Assembly (NCBI RefSeq): GCF_036647415.1
Contig: NZ_JAVXKG010000005.1
Coordinates: 1 to 64,000 of the forward strand
DNA from: Empedobacter sp036647415
GTDB lineage: Bacteria > Bacteroidota > Bacteroidia > Flavobacteriales > Weeksellaceae
Length of the DNA stretch: 64,000 nucleotides
Direction of reading: 5' to 3'
Of the stretch, positions 34,214 through 44,161 are shown one piece after another. Within the stretch, counting starts at the first letter, position 1. Each line of letters begins with the position of its first letter. The notes beneath the pieces are model-generated. The model saw nothing but the letters and a program-made list of their open reading frames with translations. It had not been told where the DNA came from and searched no databases. Position numbers and translations under genes: made by a program.

Positions 34214-34254
34214 GAAAGCACTTCTCATTAATTTGAAAAGTGCTTTCTCTTTTT
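34214..34254 (+). terminator. Terminator after the 41-aa gene
   Basis: GAAAGCACTT (34214-34223) pairs with AAGTGCTTTC (34238-34247), followed by TCTTTTT-like sequence. Confidence 0.8.
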
Positions 34255-34320
34255 ATATCCTCATGCTAAAAATTAAGCTTTTTTAAAGATAATCAAATAA
34301 TTTTAGATAAATGAATTTAT

Positions 34321-35055
34321 TTAATTTGAATTATAACTTGCTTTTACTGTAATATTAGCTGTTTTTTGACGAGATGTAGTATTTAAAGCTCCTCCAGAAG
34401 AATATTCCTCATTATCATTTTTACCCGTAATTTGAAAAATTCCTAAATCTGCTTTTTGTAGTTTTCCTAGATTTCCTCCAGATTTTGTTGCAATATTTTC
34501 TGCACGTTGTTTTGCATTTTCAGAAGCTTGAGCAATTAATTCTAATTTTAAATCTTCTAATTTTGAATAATAATAATTTGGATTTGATGAACTTAACTCA
34601 ATTCCTTGACTAATTAAATTTGAAATTTCACGAGAAGCTTTCTCAATTTTATCCAATTCTTTTGATTCAATTGTTGCATCTTGTGACAAATTATAACCCG
34701 TAAATTGACTAATTGAAGCTCCATTACTATCTGTTCCGTACTGAAAATCTTTAGAAATATTTACAGCTTCAAAAACAATTTCATTCGGTTTAATTCCTTG
34801 CGATATTAAGAAGTTTTTGACTACGATTTGATCTGCTTTTAATTGATCTGAAGCCACTCTCAAATCAAAATCTTTTCGACTAAATGTCGCGCGCCATTTT
34901 ACAAGATCTGCATTAAAATCTTTTAAGGCATTTCCCGTAACATTTATTGATTCTGTTGATTTGAATTTATATTTGTAGGCATTTCCTAATATAAAAGCTC
35001 CAACAACAAGACCTATTGCTAAAATAGAGGCTACAATGACTGAAAATTTATTCAT
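34321..35055 (-). CDS. SIMPL-domain protein
   Basis: A 244-residue exported or membrane-anchored protein. One N-terminal hydrophobic helix (ASILAIGLVVGAFILG) is followed by a SIMPL/DUF541 domain: ESINVTGNALKDFNADLVKW, the helix SDQLKADQIVVKNFLISQGI and the end KTANITVKASYN. Such proteins lie in the envelope and have no settled function. It is the last gene of a minus-strand group with TPK, ATR and an MFS transporter, 65 bases after TPK, and may have its own promoter. Confidence 0.85.
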   Translation of the reverse strand: MNKFSVIVASILAIGLVVGAFILGNAYKYKFKSTESINVTGNALKDFNADLVKWRATFSRKDFDLRVASDQLKADQIVVKNFLISQGIKPNEIVFEAVNISKDFQYGTDSNGASISQFTGYNLSQDATIESKELDKIEKASREISNLISQGIELSSSNPNYYYSKLEDLKLELIAQASENAKQRAENIATKSGGNLGKLQKADLGIFQITGKNDNEEYSSGGALNTTSRQKTANITVKASYNSN

Positions 35056-35120
35056 AATGGTTTGATTTTAAATAAAATTACAAAAAATATGAATAAGTTA
35101 AATCACTATTTATAGTTAAA

Positions 35121-35750
35121 TTAAGCTAATAAAATGGGAAATTCTTGGTCGATAATAAAAATAACTAAATCACCACTTTCAAATTCAATTGTAACTTTAT
35201 CATCAATTGATTTATTTCGAGTTCCAATACGAGAAAGTAGGTTTAAATTTTCTTTATTCAGTGGAAATTCTAGTCCTTTTGTTGTTATATTTTTACATTC
35301 AGGAAAAGGAATTAAAGAAATAGTTCGTCCAAAATAACCTTCTAATTCGGTGTGTTTTTCAGCGAAAAAATAAGAACCATAATTATCATAAAAAACGATA
35401 TTCAGTTCATTCTTAAAACGAAAAGCAGCATTCAGATTTCCTAAAAAATGATCTTGTTGACGACCACTTGCACCAAAAACATCAACACTTGTAAAACCTT
35501 TTTCTAGTATTATAGTTAATGCTTTTACAAAATCAGTATCATTTTGATCTGGAGTTGTAATAATTTCGATGTCTGTAGGAAAATGTTTTAGTTCGAACGA
35601 ATCAAAATCACCTGATATAACATCGGGTTTTATATTTAAATTTTTTAAATAGCGAAATGCTCCATCTGTACAAAAAATCATTTCATAATTTGACGTATCA
35701 GGTAGAATATTTGGCACTTCGCCATTCAAAAATAAGAGTACTTTATTCAC
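35121..35750 (-). CDS. Thiamine pyrophosphokinase
   Basis: A 209-residue enzyme that transfers pyrophosphate from ATP to thiamine to make thiamine diphosphate. The family motifs are clear: CTDGAFRYLKN, KPDVISGDFDSF and TPDQNDTDFVKAL in the catalytic domain, then GASGRQQDHFLGNL, and the C-terminal thiamine-binding beta domain (SRIGTRNKSIDDKVTIEF). Its start overlaps the end of the cobalamin adenosyltransferase gene by 8 bases, so the two are translated together. Two cofactor enzymes in one operon. Confidence 0.92.
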   Translation of the reverse strand: MNKVLLFLNGEVPNILPDTSNYEMIFCTDGAFRYLKNLNIKPDVISGDFDSFELKHFPTDIEIITTPDQNDTDFVKALTIILEKGFTSVDVFGASGRQQDHFLGNLNAAFRFKNELNIVFYDNYGSYFFAEKHTELEGYFGRTISLIPFPECKNITTKGLEFPLNKENLNLLSRIGTRNKSIDDKVTIEFESGDLVIFIIDQEFPILLA

Positions 35751-36309
35751 CAGGAATCCATTTTACTTCTTCGTGATTATTATCTGTGGCAATTTTGCGT
35801 CCTAAAACAAATAAATAATCAGAAAGACGGTTTAAGTATTTTTGTAATTCAGGACGAATTTCTTCGACTTCTGCTAAACCAACTGTTAAGCGTTCTGCAC
35901 GACGACATATACAACGCGCCACATGTGCATGTGATGCCGCTTGATTTCCTCCAGGTAAAATAAAATGTGTTAATTGCTCTAATTGACTTTCTATATCATC
36001 AATCCAAGTTTCTAATTGTACAATATCTTCTTCTGTTATGGTTCTCGGAATGCGAGGTTTACCATTTGCTAAATATAGTTTATCTACTGGTGTCGCTAAT
36101 TCTGCTCCAAGGTTAAATAAATCTTTTTGAATGATGATAATTTCTTCTTCAAAGATTGGATCTATTTCATAAGAACGAATTAATCCTAAATATGAATTTA
36201 ATTCGTCAACAGTTCCGTAAGATTCTATTTTTAAGCTATGTTTAGAAACTCTGGTTCCGCCATAAAGTCCAGTTGTACCTTTATCTCCAGTTTTAGTATA
36301 TACTTTCAT
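35743..36309 (-). CDS. Cob(I)yrinic acid a,c-diamide adenosyltransferase (PduO type)
   Basis: A 188-residue enzyme that adenosylates cob(I)alamin to make coenzyme B12. The N-terminal ATP motif TKTGDKGTTGLYGGTRVSK and the following YGTVDELNSYLG are diagnostic of PduO-type ATRs. The later helix reads HVARCICRRAER and ends with YLNRLSDYLFVLGR, all expected. It lies 39 bases after the MFS transporter and overlaps TPK by 8 bases. It implies use of B12-dependent enzymes such as methylmalonyl-CoA mutase. Confidence 0.95.
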   Translation of the reverse strand: MKVYTKTGDKGTTGLYGGTRVSKHSLKIESYGTVDELNSYLGLIRSYEIDPIFEEEIIIIQKDLFNLGAELATPVDKLYLANGKPRIPRTITEEDIVQLETWIDDIESQLEQLTHFILPGGNQAASHAHVARCICRRAERLTVGLAEVEEIRPELQKYLNRLSDYLFVLGRKIATDNNHEEVKWIPGE

Positions 36310-36348
36310 GTTTTCTTGTTCTATTTTAGATTACCGAAGGTAGGCAAA

Positions 36349-37572
36349 TTATTGCATATTTTTTGGTAAAAGTGGTTTTGTGAAAAAGTAATAACCAATT
36401 GCAACTGCCACAAGTAATACGGCTGTTATTAACCATAATGTATCAAAACCGTAGGTTGTAGCAATATGTGTTCCTAGAAATGGAGAAACAATAAAGGCGA
36501 TAGCGGTTGATATTCCGTTAAGTCCCATATAAGCACCGCGGTTATTTTTTTGTGCACGAAATGCGGTTACTGTTGACATAAGTGGGAGCACTAACATTTC
36601 GCCGATAGACATTAATCCAATTGCGAAATATAACATTCCTAATGTATGATTTACCGTAAATAAAACAAAACTGATAGAAGTGATAAATGATCCGAAAACT
36701 AATAATTGCGTAACTGTAAATCTTTTTTCGGTTGTATGAATAAGTAACATTTCGAAAACAACAATCAAAATTCCACTAAATCCCATTAAAAGTCCAATTT
36801 CTGTTTGTGAAAGATGAATAACATCTTTGTAAAATAATGGAACTGTATTTAGAATTTGGAAAAATGCCATCGAAAAAAAGACACACACCAGATTGAATAA
36901 TAAAAATTTGACATCGGTATATGCATTTCGCTCTTTTACAACTTCTTCTTTTGGTAGATTTTCTTCTATAGGCGCAGCGTTTCGTTCTTTTCGCCCTTTA
37001 AAAAATGTAAAAAATACAATTCCAGCGATTAGCGCTGCTGCTGCATTGCAATAAAACAATAAATCGTATGAATAATTAGATAAAAATCCACCCATAGATG
37101 GTCCAATCGAAAAACCTAAATTTACCGCCATTCTGTTTAAAGAAAATGCACGTGTAATATTTTGTTTTTTAGCATAACGTGTAATTGCAACTGAATTTGC
37201 TGGACGAAACATTTCACTAATTGTACTTAGAACAAGCATAATTGCTGCAAACGATTCAACAGATTTGAAATATGGTAATAACAAAAATAATGGCGCACTC
37301 AAAAATAAGCTTAAAGCTTGTACTTTAAAATTACCAATTTTGTCTGTAATCCATCCGCCAAGCCACGAACCAATTACAGCTCCTATTCCATAAAAACTTA
37401 AAACAATACCAGATTGTTGTAAAGTAAAGTTTAATTCGGAGATTAAATAAATTCCTAAAAAAGGTAAAACCATAGAACCCATACGGTTCAATAACATTAC
37501 AATAGCCAACATCCATGATTCTTTGGAAAGACCGCTATATGCTTCAATATAAATTTTAAGAATTTTCTTCAT
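36349..37572 (-). CDS. MFS transporter
   Basis: A 407-residue inner-membrane protein with about twelve hydrophobic helices and a charged central loop (residues about 190-215, KGRKERNAAPIEENLPK). The loop between helices 2 and 3 reads GGWITDKIGNFK, a variant of the MFS motif A. The type resembles drug/proton antiporters of the multidrug group, but substrate cannot be told. It is the first gene of the group with ATR and TPK, so transport of a cofactor or precursor is possible and unproven. Confidence 0.88.
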   Translation of the reverse strand: MKKILKIYIEAYSGLSKESWMLAIVMLLNRMGSMVLPFLGIYLISELNFTLQQSGIVLSFYGIGAVIGSWLGGWITDKIGNFKVQALSLFLSAPLFLLLPYFKSVESFAAIMLVLSTISEMFRPANSVAITRYAKKQNITRAFSLNRMAVNLGFSIGPSMGGFLSNYSYDLLFYCNAAAALIAGIVFFTFFKGRKERNAAPIEENLPKEEVVKERNAYTDVKFLLFNLVCVFFSMAFFQILNTVPLFYKDVIHLSQTEIGLLMGFSGILIVVFEMLLIHTTEKRFTVTQLLVFGSFITSISFVLFTVNHTLGMLYFAIGLMSIGEMLVLPLMSTVTAFRAQKNNRGAYMGLNGISTAIAFIVSPFLGTHIATTYGFDTLWLITAVLLVAVAIGYYFFTKPLLPKNMQ

Positions 37573-37705
37573 TGTTCCTTGTATTTATCAAAATTTACCA
37601 AACTTTGCAAAGTTAAGGTGTTTTTTTACAAAAAAACCGTTATTTATCAAGGTTTCTGATAATCTTTGATTACTTTTGGAATCGTTAAAAAATAAACTGA
37701 AAACT

Positions 37706-38554
37706 ATGCTGTTTTATAACTTCATTTTAAAGGTTTTAATTATAATCAATGGACTTGGCGCTGCATCAGGTTTGGTTGTAGATAAAAATCATGTTTATGC
37801 AATAGCAGATGACGATGCGCATTTGTATATTTATGACAAGAAAAAAGAACGAGTAGAGAAGGTTGATTTAAATCCAGAAGTAAAGTCGAAAGATATTAAT
37901 AAAAAAGATAAACCAGATTTTGAAGCGATTACCAAATACGATGATCATTTATATATTCTGGGTTCTGGTTCTAAAGAAAATCGTTTTGATTTGATTTCGT
38001 ATAATATTAAAAATAAGCAAGTAGAAAATAGTAATTATAACTACTTGTTTGATGAATTTTTAGCGGTTTCTAAACTTTCAAAAAAAGATTTTAATATCGA
38101 AGGACTTTTGACAGACGGGCATTCTACTTATTTTTTTAACCGAGGAAATGGACCTGCTGGTGTAAACGGTGTTTATAAAGTTGCAGGGAAATTAAATGAT
38201 TTGAAAGGAAAAAAAATCGATTTTTTTCCGATAGAATTACCTCAGTTGAATAATGAAATGACAACTTTTTCGGATGCAATTTTAGTTGATGGTAAAGTTT
38301 TGTTTATAGCAACCGTAGAATTTAAGAGTACAACACAATATAATGGTGAAATAAAGGGTTCTATAATTGGAGAAATGAATTTGAAAACGATGAAAGTAAC
38401 ACGTTGGAAACAAATTTCTGCTGATAGAAAAGTAGAAGGTTTAGCTTTATATAAACAATCTCGACGAAAATATACCTTGTATTTGTGCGAAGATAATGAT
38501 GACGATTCTAAGAAAGCCAACATCTTTGTCTATAAATATGAATTAGAAGATTAA
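37706..38554 (+). CDS. Predicted beta-propeller protein (DUF6929-like)
   Basis: About 282 residues from ATG 37706; an in-frame TTG at 37676 would add ten residues but is less likely. The N-terminus is hydrophobic (LFYNFILKVLIIING). Repeated blade-like strands follow: VYAIADDDAHLYIYDKK, DFEAITKYDDHLYILGSGS, FNIEGLLTDGHSTYFFNRG and KVEGLALYKQSRRKYTLYLC. It fits the DUF6929 group of Bacteroidota, recalled from memory. No active-site motif is apparent. It is a single gene divergent from the MFS transporter. Confidence 0.7.
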   Translation: MLFYNFILKVLIIINGLGAASGLVVDKNHVYAIADDDAHLYIYDKKKERVEKVDLNPEVKSKDINKKDKPDFEAITKYDDHLYILGSGSKENRFDLISYNIKNKQVENSNYNYLFDEFLAVSKLSKKDFNIEGLLTDGHSTYFFNRGNGPAGVNGVYKVAGKLNDLKGKKIDFFPIELPQLNNEMTTFSDAILVDGKVLFIATVEFKSTTQYNGEIKGSIIGEMNLKTMKVTRWKQISADRKVEGLALYKQSRRKYTLYLCEDNDDDSKKANIFVYKYELED

Positions 38555-38660
38555 AAACATAGTTTTCAAAAAAATGAATATAAAATAAGGATTCAAATAA
38601 AATTAAATCAACATATTAACTAGTACGACGGATTTTTTCGAATATAATATTGTTAAAAAA

Positions 38661-38692
38661 TTGTGAAAACATTTTCAAGATTATTATATTTG
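38661..38692 (+). promoter_or_regulatory. Predicted secDF promoter
   Basis: TTG (38661-38663) and TATATTTG (38685-38692), 21 bases apart, match the Flavobacterium consensus. This argues against a GTG start at 38663 for secDF, because that codon would lie in the promoter. Confidence 0.6.
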
Positions 38693-38722
38693 GCCGTTAA
38701 AATTTATTTATTAAACACAATT

Positions 38723-41635
38723 ATGCGAGGAAGATGGCTCATTGCAACATTTGCAATTATTTTAAGTCTTTTGTGTATCAGACAGCTAAGCTATACTTGG
38801 TACGCAACAAAGGTAGAGCATGAGGCGGCGCGATTAGCGACTACGCCTGAAGACGAACCAAGAGTTTTAGACAGTTTAGCTCAACATCCGCTAGATTTAG
38901 GTATTATAAAGTATGATTACAATCATGCAAAAAATAACGAAATCAATTTAGGGTTAGACCTAAAAGGTGGAATCAACGTAGTTTTACAAGTATCTGAAAG
39001 AGACTTAATCGAAAATTTATCTGCTAAAAGTCAAAACCCAATGTTGGGTACTGCTTTAGATGCAACAGATATAGCTCAAAAAACAAATGGTAATATACCT
39101 TATGTAGAATTATTTTTTCAGGAATTTGATAAAATCAAAGGAGGAACTAAATATGCTGCAGCAGATTTATTTGGAAATAAAAACAATGCAGATAAGATTC
39201 CTTATAATGCATCAGATGACCAAGTAAAAGAGGTTATTCGTAAAGATATCGAAGCAAAAGTTGCAACAGCTTATGATGTAATTAGCTCTCGTATTAATCA
39301 ATTTGGTGTAGTTGAGCCAGTAATTCAACGTTTAGGAGATAAAGGAGACGGACGTATCTTGGTAGAATTACCAGGAGTTTCGGATACTGATCGTGTAAAA
39401 AAATTATTACAGTCAACAGCTAAATTAGAGTTTTGGCAAGTTGTAAGACAAGATCCTACAGTTATGTCTTATTTTTCTGGTATTAATACAGAAAAATATA
39501 AAGTAACAAATGCAAAAGGAGAAGTAATCAAATCTTTAGCAGAAGTTATGCAACCAGTAGGTTCTAACGCTAGTTTTGTAGTTGACATAAAAGATACTGC
39601 TGTTGTAAACCGCGTATTACAAGACAAAGGTTTTGTAGCAGCTTTACCATCAAACATCAGAGGATATAAATATTCTTGGGCAAATAAGCCTATGGATTTA
39701 GGAAAAGCTGAAGTAAAAGGTTCTCCTAAATTATTAGAATTTTATGCATTAAAAGGTAAAAATGGTGCTCAAGAACCATTAATTACTGGAGATAAAGTTA
39801 TTTCTGCTTCTGCAGAAAGAAATGCAGGATCTTTAACTAATGAGCCTGTTGTATCGATGCAAATGAATCAAGTAGGAGCACAAGAATGGGCTCGTATTAC
39901 AGATGAATTAAAGCCTTCAGGTACAGATAGAAATGGTCAAGGTGTTGCAATTGTGTTAGATAACATGGTTTATTCTGCACCAAACATCAAAAATCAGATT
40001 ACGGGAGGTAATTCTCAAATTTCTGGAAACTTTACACTTGAAGAAGCAAAAGATTTAGCAAATATTTTACAAGCAGGTTCTTTACCAGCATCATCTAAAA
40101 TTGTTTCTGCAGAAATCGTAGGTCCATCATTAGGACAAGAAGCTATTAATAGTTCATTGATTGCATTTGGTTGTGCATTTGCATTGGTATTAGTATGGAT
40201 GATATTCTACTATAGCCGTGCAGGTCTTTATGCTAACGTTGCATTAATCATTAACTTATTATTCTTATTAGGATTTTTAGTTTCGTTAAAAGCAACATTA
40301 TCTTTACCTGGTATTGCCGGAATTATCTTAACATTAGTTACAGGTATGGATGCCAATATCTTAATTTACGAACGTGTAAAAGAAGAATTAAGAAAAGGAA
40401 AATCATTGCGTCAAGCAGTAGATTTTGCATATTCTTGGAAAGGAGCTTTTTCAGCTATTATTGATGCCAATTCAACATCATTTATTACAGCTCTTATCCT
40501 TTTCATATTTGGTAAAGGTCCAGTTGTTGGTTTCGCAACAACGTTTATGATTGGTATTTTTACTTCTACATTTACAGCGATTTTTATTACACGTTATTTC
40601 GTAGAAGGTCGTTTAGCTAAAGGAAAATCGGTACCATTCTATACAAGTTTTACAGCACATTGGTTACAAAATATCAAAGTTGATTTATTAAAAACGAGAA
40701 AAGTTTCTTATATAATTTCAATCGTTTTAACAATTGCTGCATTAGCTTCTATCTTTACGAAAGGTTTTGATATGGGTATCGAATTTCAAGGAGGACGTAC
40801 ATATACAGTTCGTTTTGATAAAAATGTAGATCCACAACAGATTGCCGAAAGTTTAGGAGATGTATTTGTTTTAGAAGGAGAAAAAATTGTTCCTCAAGTA
40901 AAAACATACGGAGGTGAGAACCAAGTAAAAATTACAACAGCATATAAAGCTGATGAAGATGGAACTAACGTTGATGACGAAATAAAAGACAAATTATACA
41001 CAGGTTTAAAACCATATTTACCAGCAAAATTATCTGAAAAAGATTTCTCAGAAGATAATGCACAAATAGGTTTAATGTCTTCTGCAAAAGTAGGACCTAC
41101 AATTGCCGATGATACAACAAGAGCTTCTTATATAGCGGTTTCTTTAGCGTTAGTAGCAATTTTCTTCTACTTAATTATCATGTTCAAACGTTGGCAATTC
41201 TCATTATCAACAATTATTGCATTAGCGCATGACGTTATTATCGTATTAGGAGTTTTCTCTTTCTTCAAAGGAATGTTACCTTTTAATATGGAAATTGATC
41301 AAGCATTTATTGCTGCAATTTTAACGGTAATTGGTTATTCGATGAATGACTCGATTATTATCTTAGACCGTATTCGTGAAAACTTAACTGTAGAGAAAAA
41401 ACATAATTTATATGATATTATTAATATCTCGACATCAGAAACGTTATCACGTACAATCAATACATCATTGTCTACATTCTTAATCGTTTTAATTATCTTC
41501 TCTTTTGGTGGAGAATCGATTAAAGGATTTATGTTTGCAAAATTGATTGGTATCGTAATTGGTACATTCTCATCTATTTTTGTAGCATCACCATTATTGT
41601 ATGATTTTACAAAAAAAGGACAAATGAATAAATAA
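38723..41635 (+). CDS. secDF: Protein translocase SecDF fusion
   Basis: A fused SecD-SecF of 970 residues from ATG 38723. It uses the proton gradient to pull secreted proteins through SecYEG on the periplasmic side. SecD: first helix WLIATFAIILSLLCI, then the D1 motif LGLDLKGGINVVLQV, and the membrane motif GMDANILIYERVKEELRKG. SecF starts after about residue 660 with GFDMGIEFQGGRTYTV and has IGYSMNDSIIILDRIRENL. The fused form is normal in Flavobacteriia. The gene has its own promoter and terminator. Confidence 0.96.
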   Translation: MRGRWLIATFAIILSLLCIRQLSYTWYATKVEHEAARLATTPEDEPRVLDSLAQHPLDLGIIKYDYNHAKNNEINLGLDLKGGINVVLQVSERDLIENLSAKSQNPMLGTALDATDIAQKTNGNIPYVELFFQEFDKIKGGTKYAAADLFGNKNNADKIPYNASDDQVKEVIRKDIEAKVATAYDVISSRINQFGVVEPVIQRLGDKGDGRILVELPGVSDTDRVKKLLQSTAKLEFWQVVRQDPTVMSYFSGINTEKYKVTNAKGEVIKSLAEVMQPVGSNASFVVDIKDTAVVNRVLQDKGFVAALPSNIRGYKYSWANKPMDLGKAEVKGSPKLLEFYALKGKNGAQEPLITGDKVISASAERNAGSLTNEPVVSMQMNQVGAQEWARITDELKPSGTDRNGQGVAIVLDNMVYSAPNIKNQITGGNSQISGNFTLEEAKDLANILQAGSLPASSKIVSAEIVGPSLGQEAINSSLIAFGCAFALVLVWMIFYYSRAGLYANVALIINLLFLLGFLVSLKATLSLPGIAGIILTLVTGMDANILIYERVKEELRKGKSLRQAVDFAYSWKGAFSAIIDANSTSFITALILFIFGKGPVVGFATTFMIGIFTSTFTAIFITRYFVEGRLAKGKSVPFYTSFTAHWLQNIKVDLLKTRKVSYIISIVLTIAALASIFTKGFDMGIEFQGGRTYTVRFDKNVDPQQIAESLGDVFVLEGEKIVPQVKTYGGENQVKITTAYKADEDGTNVDDEIKDKLYTGLKPYLPAKLSEKDFSEDNAQIGLMSSAKVGPTIADDTTRASYIAVSLALVAIFFYLIIMFKRWQFSLSTIIALAHDVIIVLGVFSFFKGMLPFNMEIDQAFIAAILTVIGYSMNDSIIILDRIRENLTVEKKHNLYDIINISTSETLSRTINTSLSTFLIVLIIFSFGGESIKGFMFAKLIGIVIGTFSSIFVASPLLYDFTKKGQMNK

Positions 41636-41662
41636 GATTCAAAATTTTAAATAAATTTTAAG

Positions 41663-41693
41663 AAGCCATCAAGTAAATTTGATGGCTTTTTTT
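41663..41693 (+). terminator. secDF terminator
   Basis: AAGCCATCAA (41663-41672) pairs with TTGATGGCTT (41679-41688), followed by a run of seven T. Confidence 0.9.
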
Positions 41694-41727
41694 ATTTTAC
41701 TCAGATTAGATTTTATACATTTGTTTC

Positions 41728-42249
41728 GTGAATAGTTTAGTAATATACCCAGCGTTTTTAGACTTCCAAGAAGTCGTGATTATTATGGTGGTTGCCGTTG
41801 TAATTTTTGGACCAGATAAAATTCCAGAAATTGCTCGTGGATTAGGAACTGCTGTACGTAAACTGAAAGAAGCATCAGAAGATATAAAGCAAGAAATTAT
41901 GAATCCTATACAGGAATCTGATGTAACAAAAGATCTTCAGAAAACAATCAATGAATTAAATCCAATAGATGAAATTAAAGATTCTTTTCAGAAAATTAAT
42001 CCAATGGACGATTTTCAGAAATCTTTTGATGAAATAAAAAATCCAATAGATGAAATACACAAAACAGTTCATCAAGATAATTTGGTAGATGATGCATTAA
42101 GAACAGAACCAGTTAAAACCGAAACATCAAATCTAGAAGAATCTATACAGACTGAAGAATCAACTGAAATAGAATCTCCAATAGAAGAAGTAAAAGAAAT
42201 TAAAGATCCAAAAGTTAACAATGCTTTAGGCGGATCGGTAAGTAGATAA
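41728..42249 (+). CDS. tatA: Twin-arginine translocase TatA/TatB-type subunit
   Basis: A 173-residue protein with one N-terminal membrane helix (FQEVVIIMVVAVVIF), the hinge GPDKIPEIARGLG and an amphipathic helix (RKLKEASEDIKQEI), the standard TatA/B plan. The C-terminal tail is long and contains imperfect repeats (NPIDEIKDSFQKIN, NPMDDFQKSFDEIKN, NPIDEIHKTV). The start used is GTG 41728, since the only nearby ATG in frame would cut into the membrane helix. A TACATTTG box ends 5 bases before it, so the mRNA may be nearly leaderless. It overlaps the PAP2 gene by one base. Confidence 0.85.
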   Translation: MNSLVIYPAFLDFQEVVIIMVVAVVIFGPDKIPEIARGLGTAVRKLKEASEDIKQEIMNPIQESDVTKDLQKTINELNPIDEIKDSFQKINPMDDFQKSFDEIKNPIDEIHKTVHQDNLVDDALRTEPVKTETSNLEESIQTEESTEIESPIEEVKEIKDPKVNNALGGSVSR

Positions 42250-42818
42250 TGATACAAGATTTTTTTGATTGGGACGTACAGATATTTTTGTACTTCAATA
42301 ATTTGGGAACAGAAAAATGGGATTGGTTTTGGTTGCTTATAACAGATAAAAAAACATGGATACCATTATATGTTATTTTTTTAATTCTACTTTATACAAA
42401 ATTAGGTTGGAAAAAAACATTATTAGCAGGAATTTGTATTGCGCTGATGATAACTTGCGCTGATCAATTTACAAATATTCTGAAAAATTCGTTTCAACGC
42501 TTTCGTCCGTGTTACACAGAGTCAATTCAAGGATTATTTCGTCCGATAGACTGCGAGGGTAGAGGAAAATACGGATTTACATCTGCGCACGCATCAAATC
42601 ATATTGCGATTGCAATTTTTATGGGCGTTTTACTTAGACGACAATACAAATGGTTAATTTATGTCCTAATTATTTGGGCATTGATGATTGCATATAGTAG
42701 AGTATATGTTGGCGTACATTTTACAGGTGATATATTTTTCGGAACATTGATTGGAATATTTTTCTCAATCGTTTTCCTTAAATTATATTACTACGTAGAG
42801 AAGAAATATTTGAAGTAG
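42249..42818 (+). CDS. PAP2-type membrane phosphatase
   Basis: A 189-residue inner-membrane phosphatase with about five helices. All three acid-phosphatase motifs are present: KNSFQRFRP (motif 1), TSAHASNH (motif 2, with the catalytic His) and SRVYVGVHFTGD (motif 3). Such enzymes dephosphorylate undecaprenyl diphosphate or lipid phosphates on the outer face of the inner membrane. It is translationally coupled to tatA (TAATG). Which lipid is used is not visible. Confidence 0.92.
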   Translation: MIQDFFDWDVQIFLYFNNLGTEKWDWFWLLITDKKTWIPLYVIFLILLYTKLGWKKTLLAGICIALMITCADQFTNILKNSFQRFRPCYTESIQGLFRPIDCEGRGKYGFTSAHASNHIAIAIFMGVLLRRQYKWLIYVLIIWALMIAYSRVYVGVHFTGDIFFGTLIGIFFSIVFLKLYYYVEKKYLK

Positions 42819-42841
42819 AATTAACTTCAAATTACATCATA

Positions 42842-42880
42842 CTAAAAAAGTCTATAACAAAATGTTATAGACTTTTTTAG
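42842..42880. terminator. Bidirectional terminator
   Basis: An 18-bp stem built on AAAAAAGTCTATAACA (42844-42859) and its reverse complement (42863-42878), with an AAA loop, between convergent genes. Confidence 0.9.
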
Positions 42881-42917
42881 TAAATGAACTTCTAATTATG
42901 TAAAATAGATTTTTTGT

Positions 42918-44066
42918 TTAAACTGTTTCTTCATCTATAGGTTTCATTTTATTCTTCTTTTTTGCTTGTAATTTTTTAGTTAAAAAAGTATCTAAATCAT
43001 CATCAATTTCGGTCGAATCATCATCGCCTAACAAATATCCCCAAGGTTTAAGTTCTGTCACATTATCAAAAATAATTTTCATTAAAGCTAAAATAGGTAT
43101 AGATAAAAACATACCAATTACTCCCCAAGTCATTTCCCCAATAACTAGACCTATCACAACAATCAATGAATTAATTTTTACTTTAGATCCTACAATTTTT
43201 GGCATTACAATATTACCATCTATTGCATGTATTGCAACAAATGCAACCAGAACAAATACTAATTTTGATGCTGACATTGTTGCAAAAGTTATGATAGATG
43301 TAACGATCAAAGAAATAATAATACCTACATAAGGAACAACATTTAATACTCCTGTAAGTATTGCTAATACAAATTTGTATTTGAGATCTAAAATAGAAAA
43401 TGCGACAAATGCTAAAGTTGATACAACTAACATTTGTAAAAATAAACCAATTAGATATTGTTTTACCATTTTCTGAATAGATGAAATGACATTGTAAACC
43501 TGATTATGCGTATTGCTATTAAAAACATAATAAAGGAATTTTACTAATTGACCTCTATAAATTAAGAGGAATATAACATACAAAAAAGTAAATAATGTTA
43601 ACACACCTACAGCGCTTAAAATAGAGATTACTTTTTCTATAACAATTGTACTTGTTTCTATTGTTGTCTTTACATTTTTGCTTAAATATTCTATTTGTGC
43701 ATGAGAATTAACTCCGAATGTATGGTGAATCCATTTTTGTATTTCACTAAAAGCATCCATAATTTGTTTCTGAAAAGTAGGCCATTCATTTGCGATTTCT
43801 GACATTTGTATCGCAATCAAATAGAAAATTCCTAATATAAAAGAAGCAAATAATAGAGTAGTAATAATGCTTGCAATTGCACGAGGAAGTTTAAGGTAAC
43901 GTTCAAAAAAATTGCAGACTGGTACTAATAATATCGAGATTAAAAATCCCAAAATCAATGGAACGATTATTTGTTTACCTATTATTGCTATAAATGTTAA
44001 ACAAATAATTGATAATAATGTACAGGTTAATTTTAAATAAAATGGCCATTTTTGAATAGTATCCAT
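42918..44066 (-). CDS. AI-2E family transporter
   Basis: A 382-residue inner-membrane protein with about eight helices arranged as in the AI-2E (PerM/YdiK/TqsA) family. The N-terminal hydrophobic pair (FIAIIGKQIIVPLILGFLISI) is followed by a periplasmic stretch, and the conserved core reads LAILTGVLNVVPYVGIIIS and then GNIVMPKIVGSKVKINSL. Members export small signals or act as ion antiporters; the cargo is not predictable. The basic C-terminus is cytoplasmic. It is convergent with the PAP2 gene and shares its terminator. Confidence 0.9.
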   Translation of the reverse strand: MDTIQKWPFYLKLTCTLLSIICLTFIAIIGKQIIVPLILGFLISILLVPVCNFFERYLKLPRAIASIITTLLFASFILGIFYLIAIQMSEIANEWPTFQKQIMDAFSEIQKWIHHTFGVNSHAQIEYLSKNVKTTIETSTIVIEKVISILSAVGVLTLFTFLYVIFLLIYRGQLVKFLYYVFNSNTHNQVYNVISSIQKMVKQYLIGLFLQMLVVSTLAFVAFSILDLKYKFVLAILTGVLNVVPYVGIIISLIVTSIITFATMSASKLVFVLVAFVAIHAIDGNIVMPKIVGSKVKINSLIVVIGLVIGEMTWGVIGMFLSIPILALMKIIFDNVTELKPWGYLLGDDDSTEIDDDLDTFLTKKLQAKKKNKMKPIDEETV

Positions 44067-44161
44067 AGTTTATTTTATTTTTAGATGAAATTGTAAGTTG
44101 ATTATCGTAAATATACTTGATAAAATTTGAAACTCTTTTGATTTTTTTAAGAAATTCGCAT

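Noticed and set aside
38663..38722. GTG start giving SecDF twenty extra residues
   Set aside because: The GTG lies in the predicted promoter, and SecD proteins start just before the first membrane helix, as the ATG at 38723 does.
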